A stretch of 27,860 bases of DNA from a bacterium (GTDB lineage Bacteria; JAJVIF01; JAGGVT01), in contig JAGGVT010000086.1 in assembly GCA_021157815.1 (NCBI GenBank), forward strand, positions 1 through 27,860, written 5' to 3'. The notes below the pieces were generated by a model. It saw nothing but the letters and a program-made list of their open reading frames with translations. It was not told the origin of the DNA and ran no database searches. The position numbers and the translations under genes are program-made. Below, piece by piece: positions 17,064-25,413 of this stretch. The number at the start of each line of letters is the position of its first letter. Positions within the stretch are counted from its first letter, which is position 1.

Positions 17064-20000
17064 TTAAAGCGGCTCTTTTGCCTTTATCAGCCAGATTCTG
17101 GCATCCGTGTACGACGGGTAAATCTCCAGGGCTTTTTTAATATTCTCAACAGCTTTGCCATGGTCGCCTTTTTCCTCGTATGTCAGCCCCAGATAATAGT
17201 AGCCTGCTGCTTTACTTGATCTTTTCTTAATCATGTTAGTATATGTTGAGACAGCGTCATCAAAATTGCCTGAGAATTTATATGCAGTCCACAATCCAGC
17301 CTGGGCGGATTTATAATTTGAATCAAATTGCAGTGATTTTTTAAATGCCTCAATCGCGTTAACCCATTCGTATTTGGCGTTGTATGCCATCCCAAGATAG
17401 TAATACCCCTGCTTGTTTCGTGGATCCAGCTGAGTATATTTCTTGAAATCATCTATCGGCGCCTGTAGATTCTTGCCCAGTTCCATGTATGCCCGTCCGC
17501 GATAAAGATAAGCCATTCTATCGTTGGAACTTAGCTGGATAACTTTTGTAAAACTGGCAACCGCGCTCTTGTATAGCTCTTCCTTTTTCAACTTTGTATA
17601 TGATGTACCCTCCTGAGCTTTCTTAAAGTAGGTCAGCCCAATGTAATACCACGCGCTTTTATAATTTGGGTCTTTCGCTACCGCTTTTTTCAAAATGCCA
17701 ATCGTGTCATCATAAAGCCCCTTATCAAACTTGCCCATCGCCGTATCGAACAACCCCTTTGCAGTGCTGCTTTCAACGGGTCTTGGTTCAGGTTTTGGTT
17801 CGATTTCCGATGGCTTTGGTTTTCCCTCTTCTTTTGGTTTTTCAACAGGCTTTGGAGGTTTCACAGGTTCCGGCTTTTTGCTTATTATCAGCTCAATCTG
17901 TTCCGGTGTTATGCTCATAATGTTGATTTCCTCAGGCAACTCAGGCGGTATAGACGCAATCAAATGAGTTCCATCCGCATACGACGAGACATCCAGAACA
18001 CTGCTCAATGATGTTGAATCAAAACCTTCCACCTGCTCATCGGGAATTTCAATTTGAATTGATAGTAAATCGGGCTTTATAACATACTCAAGCTCATCGC
18101 TTTCACCTGATAGTTCAACAGGTATGTCAGCCACATCAATCAGTTGAACAGCAGTCTCCTCGGCAAACGGTTCAATATCAATATTCAAATTAACGGTTTC
18201 AGGTTCAATTGTTATTTCAGAACCGGGTGAAATCAATTGGACATCGATTGATATATCCTGATTTATCTCTCCTAAAAAGAGAAATTCCGTTTTAATTGCT
18301 TTCAGCGCATTTATTATTTCCTCATCGCCATCCACGGCAATATCCGGAGGAGTTATCACCATTGACGCTATTTTATAACCCACAGATGGCTCTATTTCTA
18401 TCTGCAATTCGACCGGAATTCTAATCTCAACCGGTTCTTCAATTACTTCCTCAACTGGCGCTGGAGAGGGTTTTCGCATTATGTTCAAATTGGCAATTTT
18501 ATCGAAAAAGCTATTTTCAGGAAGGTTTGAAATAAAAGGCGGCAGAAGAAATAAAATAACGATACCCCATAAACAAAGAGAAGCAGGCGCAAGCCATGGC
18601 GAAACAATATCCTTTAATGATTTGCGAGTTCCCCTCAGCACCATAAGAAGATTCTGCGCAATGAAATCGTGAGCGACCTCCCAGACATCATCCTTCTGGT
18701 CTATTTGTCGCACCAGTCCGGCATTTGCCAGAAGATTCAATGTGCCCTTTATTTCGTTTTTAGGAATCCCCGTGCTCAGCATAAGGTGGCCGATTGTTCT
18801 GGGAACAGTAGTGCCAAGCGCGGTAACCATCTGTTCAAGAATGTCCGGAGCATGGTCTTTCATTTCACGGCGATACAGGTTATAACGCAGGTATTCAGCC
18901 ATAAGGTTTTCTGTTTTCTTCTGGCGCGCATCCGATTGGGTTTCACCTGATTTTTGGACTATCATTCCAACCATATTCAGGATGATCGGCCTGACAAGCC
19001 CTTTTGTGCCCTCAAACGCGGCTATCTGCTCAAACAGGTCGCGCAATGCGCTGTCGGAGAACATAATGTTGGAGCCTTTAAGAAACTCACGAGCCGCGGA
19101 TTCAGTAAACGCACCGACCTCAAACCAATTCTTGCGAATTGTCAGATTCGGCAGATCGAAATTCTCTAAAAGCGGAAGGTAATCGCTCCTGAATGACAAC
19201 AGGAAAGTCAGTCCGGGAATTGGATCATCGCATAGTGAGCTTAGCAAGTCATTCATCTCTTCAAGCCTGTCCGGTGATCTGTCCTGCAGAATTAGAAGTT
19301 CCTCGAACTGGTCAAAGATAATAAGCAATCGTCCGGGAGCCGCGTTGGATACCGCTTTTGCCAGAAGAGCTCTTATATCCAAATCCTTTTGCGCCGTAAA
19401 TGTGTCAACTATAGACAGCCTGAGAAGTTCATTTCTCAAATCCTTAAGCGGATTATCGAACGACCGTATCGTTATAGTCATCACAGCCGGATCCTGCTTC
19501 TGAAGCATAGGGCTGACATACGCCTGAAGAATGGATGTTTTCCCTGTCCCCGATTGCCCTGAAAAGAACAACAGCGGCTCTGTGCTTCTCGCTATCCATT
19601 TAAACGCTTTTTCGTGAGCTTTATCCGCGCGAAATTCCTTCATGTAGTCAGGAATCGTTTCATACGGATAAGTGCGGAAATATTCCGGGTCCCTGATTCT
19701 GCCGGAAATTCCCACTTCCTCTATCTTTTTCTTTCTTCGATACCTGTTTATATGCCCAATAGCATCCGGGATGATTATCAGTACCGGTACAAGCACAATT
19801 AAAAGCGGAATCCATAGGTTGGTTATCATTATGCCACGTAAATCATCACTCAGGACAGCAAGTGTCATGAAGAAAATGAGAATGGCTCCAATGTAGATAG
19901 CCAGGCTCCGTGATTCTCGCCTGACGGGTTTTGAAATTGTGCTTTTTACAGCGCCTGATTGCACTGTCAAATTGCCTGATTTTCGTTCAGCAAGGAGTTT

Positions 20001-20387
20001 TTTTATTCCATCAAGCAGACGTCTTCCGTTTTCCTCTGTTACGCCGCTTAAAGCATCAAGCCAGTTTTTAGTGCTAAGGAGATACTCCATCTGCTCATTC
20101 GGCTCGATGTCCTCTACTCGAACCGCTATAATCGGTAATCCTTTGTTAAACGCAGACAGGATTTCAGAGGTAACATGATTTGAGCTCATAGAATTGCTTG
20201 AAAACACAAGCACAACGAGTTGAGAATTTTTAATCGCTCGGATAATTGATTTCGGATAATCGGCACCTGATGGAATATCACGAGGCGCCATCCAGCAGCT
20301 AAGACCTTGCGTTTCGATGATTTCGCACATCTGATTCGCAATCAAAGCATCTTCCGATGCGTAACTTATAAAAATTTCATGGGCCAT
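17064..20387 (-). CDS. TIR - STAND-type NTPase - YbbR-like - TPR membrane protein
   Basis: The 1107-residue multidomain protein reads in order as follows. The TIR domain (1-112) has EIFISYASEDA, CWMAPRDIPSGADY, and E75 in HVTSEI, the position of the catalytic Glu of NADase TIRs. TM1 (~161-179) and TM2 (~190-208) follow. The P-loop NTPase has Walker A GQSGTGKT (277-284) and Walker B LLIIFDQFEEL (354-364). A winged-helix-like region (~515-587) precedes TM3 (~602-620). Then come two YbbR-like repeats (~657-740, ~753-837; compare B. subtilis CdaR), a Pro/Lys linker (~838-871) and about six TPRs (~875-1107). Predicted topology puts TIR and NTPase inside, YbbR and TPR outside. TIR-NTPases are often immune or signalling receptors. 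The YbbR call is from pattern memory only. No Shine-Dalgarno site precedes ATG 20387. Confidence 0.88.
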   Translation of the reverse strand: MAHEIFISYASEDALIANQMCEIIETQGLSCWMAPRDIPSGADYPKSIIRAIKNSQLVVLVFSSNSMSSNHVTSEILSAFNKGLPIIAVRVEDIEPNEQMEYLLSTKNWLDALSGVTEENGRRLLDGIKKLLAERKSGNLTVQSGAVKSTISKPVRRESRSLAIYIGAILIFFMTLAVLSDDLRGIMITNLWIPLLIVLVPVLIIIPDAIGHINRYRRKKKIEEVGISGRIRDPEYFRTYPYETIPDYMKEFRADKAHEKAFKWIARSTEPLLFFSGQSGTGKTSILQAYVSPMLQKQDPAVMTITIRSFDNPLKDLRNELLRLSIVDTFTAQKDLDIRALLAKAVSNAAPGRLLIIFDQFEELLILQDRSPDRLEEMNDLLSSLCDDPIPGLTFLLSFRSDYLPLLENFDLPNLTIRKNWFEVGAFTESAAREFLKGSNIMFSDSALRDLFEQIAAFEGTKGLVRPIILNMVGMIVQKSGETQSDARQKKTENLMAEYLRYNLYRREMKDHAPDILEQMVTALGTTVPRTIGHLMLSTGIPKNEIKGTLNLLANAGLVRQIDQKDDVWEVAHDFIAQNLLMVLRGTRKSLKDIVSPWLAPASLCLWGIVILFLLPPFISNLPENSFFDKIANLNIMRKPSPAPVEEVIEEPVEIRIPVELQIEIEPSVGYKIASMVITPPDIAVDGDEEIINALKAIKTEFLFLGEINQDISIDVQLISPGSEITIEPETVNLNIDIEPFAEETAVQLIDVADIPVELSGESDELEYVIKPDLLSIQIEIPDEQVEGFDSTSLSSVLDVSSYADGTHLIASIPPELPEEINIMSITPEQIELIISKKPEPVKPPKPVEKPKEEGKPKPSEIEPKPEPRPVESSTAKGLFDTAMGKFDKGLYDDTIGILKKAVAKDPNYKSAWYYIGLTYFKKAQEGTSYTKLKKEELYKSAVASFTKVIQLSSNDRMAYLYRGRAYMELGKNLQAPIDDFKKYTQLDPRNKQGYYYLGMAYNAKYEWVNAIEAFKKSLQFDSNYKSAQAGLWTAYKFSGNFDDAVSTYTNMIKKRSSKAAGYYYLGLTYEEKGDHGKAVENIKKALEIYPSYTDARIWLIKAKEPL

Positions 20388-20705
20388 ATTTGACTACTTA
20401 TTCCATAAATAAACTCTATCTGGTAACATTTTTCCCCTGTTGATTTAGATGCGTAACCAACATCATAAATAAAAATACCCTTAATCTATCTTTAATGCAA
20501 GTTTACGTTATGGATAGATAAGAATTCAACATCAGAACATATATAGTTCGTCATTCCGACATTCGCACCTTTCGACTCCGCTCAGGATCTTCGAAAATCG
20601 AATGGTCGGAATCCCTTTCTTCTTTTCACTTATCATAGCAATCTGTTTTTGTAATTGGGAACAGCGCGTAAGCTGTCTCAGGCATGGAATTATTCACGAA
20701 AAATT

Positions 20706-20813
20706 GTCATTCTGAGCGCAGCGAAGCATGTATAAGTTGCTGTGTTGATGATTAAACCAGATGATATTAATCCACGCAATCAAGGAGAGATCCTTCGCTT
20801 CGCTCAGGATGAC
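20706..20813. repeat. MITE-like inverted-repeat element
   Basis: The 108-bp element begins GTCATTCTGAGCGCAGCGAA and ends TTCGCTTCGCTCAGGATGAC, which are near-complementary termini of about 24 bp. The interior is AT-rich and has no gene. Related partial ends occur at about 20551-20620 (GTCATTCCGACATTCGC...) and about 20873-20905. Confidence 0.75.
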
Positions 20814-20908
20814 AGAGCTGGTAACCCGTGTTCTCATGAAAGCGTCTCAGAACCGTGAAATAGCTTGTTCTTATCATTCCGTAGCGAAGCGGAGGAATAT
20901 CCTGTTTC

Positions 20909-20939
20909 AAATTAATTCGTACCGGGTACACATTAATTT
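20909..20939. repeat. GTACCGGGTAC palindrome, copy 1
   Basis: An ATTAATTC-GTACCGGGTAC-ACATTAAT-type inverted repeat whose core is shared exactly with copies at 21016 and 21312. AT-rich arms around a GC core would give a hairpin with a CGG loop. Confidence 0.75.
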
Positions 20940-21015
20940 TGTCCTGCGAAGCAAGATCCGATAAACCCTCTTTTAATCATTGTTTCACTCTTTTTGAATT
21001 TTTAAATATGTCTCC

Positions 21016-21045
21016 AATTTAATTTGTACCGGGTACGAATTAAAT
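21016..21045. repeat. GTACCGGGTAC palindrome, copy 2
   Basis: AATTT-GTACCGGGTAC-GAATT with further AAT/ATT extension. On the minus strand it contains the stop codon (21040-21042) of the gene fragment that follows. Confidence 0.8.
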
Positions 21046-21311
21046 CCTGTGCATTTCGTACATGGCGACGAATCCGCCCCAGCTCATTTCATAAGTAGAT
21101 TCATTCCACTTAGGCGTTTGTCCGATTGAGTTGATTGAGAAAATAAATGCGAGAAGATTCCCGTCATCATCGTACCATTCATATTTCAGTACTTTGAATA
21201 TGGGAATTACTATGGATGCCTCCATCACTGTTCTGAATAAAATCGCGCTTCTTGAGTTTTCACGATCCAACGGGATCGTGCAAGCGCCCATGCCAATCGC
21301 CAGCGTATCGT
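21040..21311 (-). pseudogene. C-terminal fragment of a 21355-type lipoprotein
   Basis: Read on the minus strand, about 90 codons from 21311 to the stop at 21040 match the C-terminus of the neighbouring lipoprotein. The fragment has YDTLAIGMGACTIP, YEWYDDDGNLLAFI, IGQTPKWNESTYEMSWGG and MYEMHRI; the neighbour has YTTEALGLGACRIP, YEWYDDNGNLLAMI, IGQETQWNEDTYEMNYGG and MYEMYRQ. Homology runs right up to a palindrome at each side (copies 2 and 3). There is no start site or signal peptide, and a plain ATG exists only inside. The best reading is a duplicated gene end, not a functional gene. Confidence 0.8.
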
Positions 21312-21340
21312 ATTTAATTCGTACCGGGTACAGATTAAAT
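21312..21340. repeat. GTACCGGGTAC palindrome, copy 3
   Basis: ATTTAATTC-GTACCGGGTAC-AGATTAAAT, lying 14 bp beyond the stop of the 21355 lipoprotein on the minus strand. It marks the upstream edge of the gene fragment. Confidence 0.8.
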
Positions 21341-21354
21341 TCATTGTAAACCAG

Positions 21355-23076
21355 CTACTGCCTGTACATCTCATACATTGACATGATTCCACCGTAATTC
21401 ATCTCATAGGTGTCCTCATTCCATTGAGTCTCTTGTCCGATAAGGTTGACGGAAGCAATCATTGCAAGAAGGTTTCCGTTATCGTCATACCATTCATAAA
21501 GCAGAGCTTTGCAAATTGGTATGATTAAGGAAACATCTATAACGGTTCTCATCATAATGGAATCTTTCATGTTGGAACTATCGAATGGAATTCTACAAGC
21601 CCCAAGTCCAAGCGCTTCGGTTGTGTATGTAACAGATACGAATGTGTGAGATGTAAAAGTCTCTGTGTATGATGTGGAAATGTCATATGGAAATGGGAAT
21701 CCCTTGGTGAAATTGTTAGTATAAACCACTGTTCCACCAAAATGATCATCTTCATAAAACCCGAGCGGCACTTCTTTCATTGAATAGTAATCGAACTTTT
21801 CAGGCTGATAGTAAATACCGGAAGAAAAACCAAAATTTCCATCATCTTTGACAAAACGGTCAGCAGTGGGAAAATCATCCGCAAAATGAGATATTTCCGG
21901 ATTTGAGGGCTCCAGTATCTTTCTTTGTGCATAACTTGTATATGGCAAAGATGTAAAATCCCAAGGGCCATTGTTATCGAAATAATCAATTACATGATGG
22001 TCCGCCGGCCCTTCATAAGAATAGAAATTGTAATAATTCCCCGGTGTTTTATAGTCATCCATCTCCCATAATGTTATCTCAACATCCGCTTTATAAACCT
22101 CAGCCTCAAGAACAATATATGAGGATACGTCGTATGGATAACTGTCGTTTTCATTATCAGTTACCTGGACAAGCACATTGTGTATCCCGGAAGGTGCATG
22201 TCTTTCATTGGAAATCAAGTCGTTGTATGTGATGTTGTGGCCATCGCTGTAAACAAAATTCAGTGGTTTAGGATTCCAGAACAGATCATTACTGTAAGCT
22301 GTGATATCGCCAATCATGTATGTTAGCTGATAATCGTACATCGAAACCACGATTTCAGCCAAACCGCCACTGGTTGTCATACCATCCTCAATATAACCAT
22401 CCAAATTAATAACTTCAAGTGAATTGGCTGTGACCGGGAAAGTGACGCCGTCATTTTCATCCCAACTGGCATCGACGCCAATATCAAATTGCAATGCTCC
22501 AATCGGCAATTGAATTAAAAATCGCTCGCTTAAAACAGTGTCCGGTGCAAATGGACGCCTGTCAACTCCCTTGTTATAAGCCTTGTAACCATTAACAATG
22601 CCAGGTATTCCGGGATTATCCCAGAGTGATGTCATGCCGTCGCGATTCAGTAAAGCATAACTAACGCCTTTGGAACCAAAATATTCATCAGCTTCAAAAA
22701 TGGCAATCACTCTTAAATCAAAAGCTGTGAAATATGGGTTTGAAATCGGATGTTCAACTTCGACATCCAATTCCACCTGATTTTCTGGCAGCATGTGTAT
22801 ATTTTTTAATCTAAGACAATTTGAACAAGGCCATCCAAGTAAAAACTGTTTGGCGTTTAAGTGCATATTTGCTGTTCTGTTCATTTCAATCGATGCCGTT
22901 TCCGTTTCAGGCTCGATTGTCACAGTGTAATATCCCAACTGTTTTCTTTCTGAACTCGTTTGGAGGGAATCATCAGGCAAATCACATGTGAGTGGAGTAA
23001 CAGAATCCTGATTTGAACATGAAAACAGCACAAATACTGAAACGATAATCGCAATTAACGTGAATACTTACTTCAT
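21355..23076 (-). CDS. Lipoprotein with in-frame TAA at codon 3
   Basis: From 23076 the frame reads ATG-AAG-TAA-GTA-TTC, then an uninterrupted signal peptide core and a lipobox ending VLFSC (Cys at codon 20), then about 550 further codons. GGAGG stands 7 nt before the ATG, so this is the natural start. The TAA is one base from AAA (Lys). The only downstream restart of note, GTG 23031, would discard the signal peptide. The N-terminal region (IEMNRTANM..., VEHPISNPYFTAFDLRVIA) is related to the 23449 product; the C-terminus (YEWYDDNGNLLAMI) is duplicated in the fragment at 21040. I recognise no enzyme motif. It is a nonsense mutation, a readthrough case or a sequencing error. Confidence 0.8.
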
Positions 23077-23133
23077 TTTTAATCCTCCGATATTACTGAG
23101 ATTGTTAACTTACATTGTTAAATTAGCTGATAG

Positions 23134-23162
23134 ATAATAGCAATTATTTGTGGATACTACAA
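23134..23162 (-). promoter_or_regulatory. Candidate promoter of the 21355-23076 lipoprotein
   Basis: On the minus strand, TTGTAG (23162-23157), a 17-bp spacer and TATTAT (23139-23134) point to a start near 23127, about 50 nt before the ATG. Both hexamers are moderate matches and the spacing is ideal. Confidence 0.45.
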
Positions 23163-23278
23163 TTAAAGAATCATCACATTGTTCAAATTAATTGGTTCCA
23201 GGCATCAATTTACATTTCACTCACAAATCATAAAAAGACGTGATGTGTGGGCGGCACCCTCGAACTAAATCTGTAAAC

Positions 23279-23307
23279 GTAGGGGCGGGTTTTAAACCCG
23301 CCCCTAC
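23279..23307. repeat. GC-rich perfect palindrome between divergent lipoprotein genes
   Basis: GTAGGGGCGGGTTT, one T, then AAACCCGCCCCTAC: perfect 14-bp arms. A related GGGCAACC...GTTGCCCCTACG unit occurs near 9661-9687, so this is probably a dispersed repeat. It sits between divergent genes, so a terminator role is unlikely. The rest of 23077-23448 shows only AT-rich promoter sequence. Confidence 0.75.
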
Positions 23308-23403
23308 GGAAATAAGTCATCCTCCATTTTAAATTAATTCACTCCTTTCTTCGCAACGGTATATTTAAAATCGCAGGATTAACTATTATTCGATTTCTTC
23401 TGC

Positions 23404-23409
23404 TATAAT
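23404..23409 (+). promoter_or_regulatory. -10 hexamer for the 23449 gene
   Basis: A perfect TATAAT lies 39 bp before the ATG at 23449. I see no good -35 at 16-18 bp. The closest, TTAACT at 23379, has a 19-bp spacer. Confidence 0.4.
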
Positions 23410-23448
23410 GAAGTATCTGCTTATTTACTCCCGTGAGAAGGTGTGGAT

Positions 23449-25344
23449 ATGAAAAACCTGCGATTATTCCTGAACTTAATTTTAATTTTAGGGATTGTGT
23501 TTCTGCTGTTCGGATGCTCGAATGTGAGTAATCCGATTGATGCCGATTCACAGCCAACTATTCCTGATATCAGCAATGATGCCGATTACGGCAATCATCA
23601 CGCGATGGGGATATATAAGGCGATTATTGATACTGAAAACGAAACATTCAAATTTGAGCCGGTTAACAGGGAACTTTGCGACGGGCTGCATCTGTGGTTG
23701 AGCCAGTATTTTTCCAATTTAATCGTGATTGAGGGTTACTCGTTCACCCCTACTTTCTGGGCGGATATTAAACTTCAGCATCCCCTTCCGGGCAGCGGTT
23801 TGATTGCATACGACGCAAGGTTAATTGCGGAACTTCAAGCTACACCCGGTGTAAACCTGGCGTACTATCCCAACATGGATATTTTCACCAATAATAAAGT
23901 TGTGACAAATCCCGACGGCTACACTAAACTCAAGGACACCGGAATATACAATGGGAACACAAATCCGTTTCTGGCGTATTTCAAGGATGAGCCGTACCGG
24001 CAATGGGCATCGACAGGGGTAACCAGCGATACAAGACGCTGGGAGATGGATTTAAGCGGTTTCGGCGGGACGTTCGAGTATTTTTTCATTGTCGAGGTTT
24101 CGACCAATTTCCCGAATCCGCCAACTCCAATTACTGACAACTGCCCCGAGTCGATAAATATTCGATGTGAGCAGGAGGGTATTCTTATCGATAACACGCG
24201 GCTTGATGTGATTCTCCATGACTGGCAGGGAGAGGATACTATCGGCTCGACAAAAGTCGAGGCTCCCGGTGTTTTTGCGGGTACTGTCGGATTCTCATGG
24301 GATGGCCTTGGACCGGGAACATACGATTCCAGATTGCATTGCGAAATTTTCAATGAGTTGCACCCTCCTGCCGGGACATACAACATGATGATTTCCACTC
24401 ATAATTTCACGTGGGATTTGTATATGTATCAGGAATTTAAACTCTCTGTTGGAGAAAGTCCGTCACCGGAAATCATTGAAACGCTTGATTTGGATGGCAG
24501 CGCGCACAGCGTTTTTATATCCGGGGATTACGCATATGTCTGCGACGGCGATTTGCGAATCATTGACATCGCCGACCCATACGACATATCACTTGTCAAA
24601 ACGGTTACCACACCGGGACAGTCTCGTGAAGTGCATGTTCAGGGCGATTACGCTTATGTCGCGGAATATCCTATGGATGGTGATAACGCGCTGCACATTA
24701 TAGATATCAATCCCCCACTGTCTGCATATATAGTAAATACTATGAGTATAATGGCGAGTGATGTTTTCGTATCTGGTGATTATGCATACGTCGGTGATTG
24801 GGGAACAAAACTTGACGTTATCGATATAAACCCGCCTGAATCCATGCATATTGTGGGTGATGTAGAGGATATAATTGAGATTGAAAATGTCTTTAAGACC
24901 GGCTCTTATGCATACGTAACCGATACGATTCCACAATTTCATATCATTAGTGTTTCCAGCCCGACGGGGCCATATATATCTAAAACCATTGATATAACCG
25001 GAATTGGGAAAAGCATTCAGGTGGCGAATAATTACGCTTATGTCGCGGACAGCGCCGGTTTGCAGATAATTGATGTTTATCCGACCTATTCCGCAAGTGT
25101 TATAAAAACAATCAATTTTGCTGAATATCCCGCTCGTGCCACAGGAGTAGCTTTATATGATGGCTACGCGCTGGTTTCGGATGGCCGTATTGGATTGCAT
25201 ATAATCGATGTTGACCCGATACCATCAGCATTTATTGATGATACAGTCATCACACCGGGATGGGCATACGATGTCGCGCAATCCGGCGGTTTCGCGTATG
25301 TCGCGGATGGGAATAATGGGTTGGTTGTTATTAGTTTGTGGTAA
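23449..25344 (+). CDS. Lipoprotein with seven LVIVD-type beta-propeller repeats
   Basis: The 631-residue product starts at ATG 23449, with GAGAAGG 7 nt upstream; the in-frame GTG at 23443 is too close to that site. Residues 1-23 are a lipoprotein signal ending LLFGC. Residues ~40-340 form a region related to the 21355 lipoprotein (HHAMGIYKAIIDTENETF, LQHPLPGSGLIAYDARLIA). From ~345 to the end there are seven repeats of the type VFISGDYAYVCDG-x-LRIIDI, each about 40 residues, the signature of LVIVD propellers. The last blade ends LVVISLW. It is probably a surface-anchored binding or structural protein; no catalytic site is visible. It is convergent with the S8 peptidase gene. Confidence 0.88.
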   Translation: MKNLRLFLNLILILGIVFLLFGCSNVSNPIDADSQPTIPDISNDADYGNHHAMGIYKAIIDTENETFKFEPVNRELCDGLHLWLSQYFSNLIVIEGYSFTPTFWADIKLQHPLPGSGLIAYDARLIAELQATPGVNLAYYPNMDIFTNNKVVTNPDGYTKLKDTGIYNGNTNPFLAYFKDEPYRQWASTGVTSDTRRWEMDLSGFGGTFEYFFIVEVSTNFPNPPTPITDNCPESINIRCEQEGILIDNTRLDVILHDWQGEDTIGSTKVEAPGVFAGTVGFSWDGLGPGTYDSRLHCEIFNELHPPAGTYNMMISTHNFTWDLYMYQEFKLSVGESPSPEIIETLDLDGSAHSVFISGDYAYVCDGDLRIIDIADPYDISLVKTVTTPGQSREVHVQGDYAYVAEYPMDGDNALHIIDINPPLSAYIVNTMSIMASDVFVSGDYAYVGDWGTKLDVIDINPPESMHIVGDVEDIIEIENVFKTGSYAYVTDTIPQFHIISVSSPTGPYISKTIDITGIGKSIQVANNYAYVADSAGLQIIDVYPTYSASVIKTINFAEYPARATGVALYDGYALVSDGRIGLHIIDVDPIPSAFIDDTVITPGWAYDVAQSGGFAYVADGNNGLVVISLW

Positions 25345-25365
25345 ACACCAGTGTCCTTTTAGTTG

Positions 25366-25393
25366 GATTTAATTTGTACCCGGTACGAATTAG
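25366..25393. repeat. GTACCCGGTAC palindrome, copy 4
   Basis: ATTTAATTT-GTACCCGGTAC-GAATTAGT lies between two convergent stop codons (25344 and 25414). Its core is the complement of the other copies (CCC in place of GGG), so it is inverted relative to them. It could act as a two-way terminator, but no T tract follows. Confidence 0.75.
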
Positions 25394-25413
25394 TACGGTG
25401 ATATTTATTTGTA

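Larger units (their letters stand above)
20388..21039. repeat. Repeat-rich spacer upstream of the TIR gene
   Basis: No gene is seen. 20388-20550 is AT-rich and should hold the promoter of the TIR gene, though I cannot point to one. 20551-20940 packs partial and complete inverted-repeat elements with the arms GTCATTC(C/T)G and CTCAGGAT. A palindromic GTACCGGGTAC repeat occurs at 20909-20939 and again at 21016-21045. Confidence 0.6.

Noticed and set aside
17666-17967. Gly/Phe-rich plus-strand frames
   Set aside because: They are the complement of the Pro/Lys linker of the TIR-NTPase protein. The low complexity is a by-product of that linker.
13542-21045. Insertion sequences with a transposase
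   Set aside because: Only short inverted-repeat elements are present; no transposase or integrase frame was found in the window.
23279-23307. Terminator between 21355-23076 and 23449-25344
   Set aside because: The genes are divergent, so the palindrome is upstream of both. It has no T tract and resembles a dispersed repeat.
23919-24398. A 159-codon minus-strand frame
   Set aside because: It is antisense to the LVIVD-propeller lipoprotein gene and has no start site or domain.
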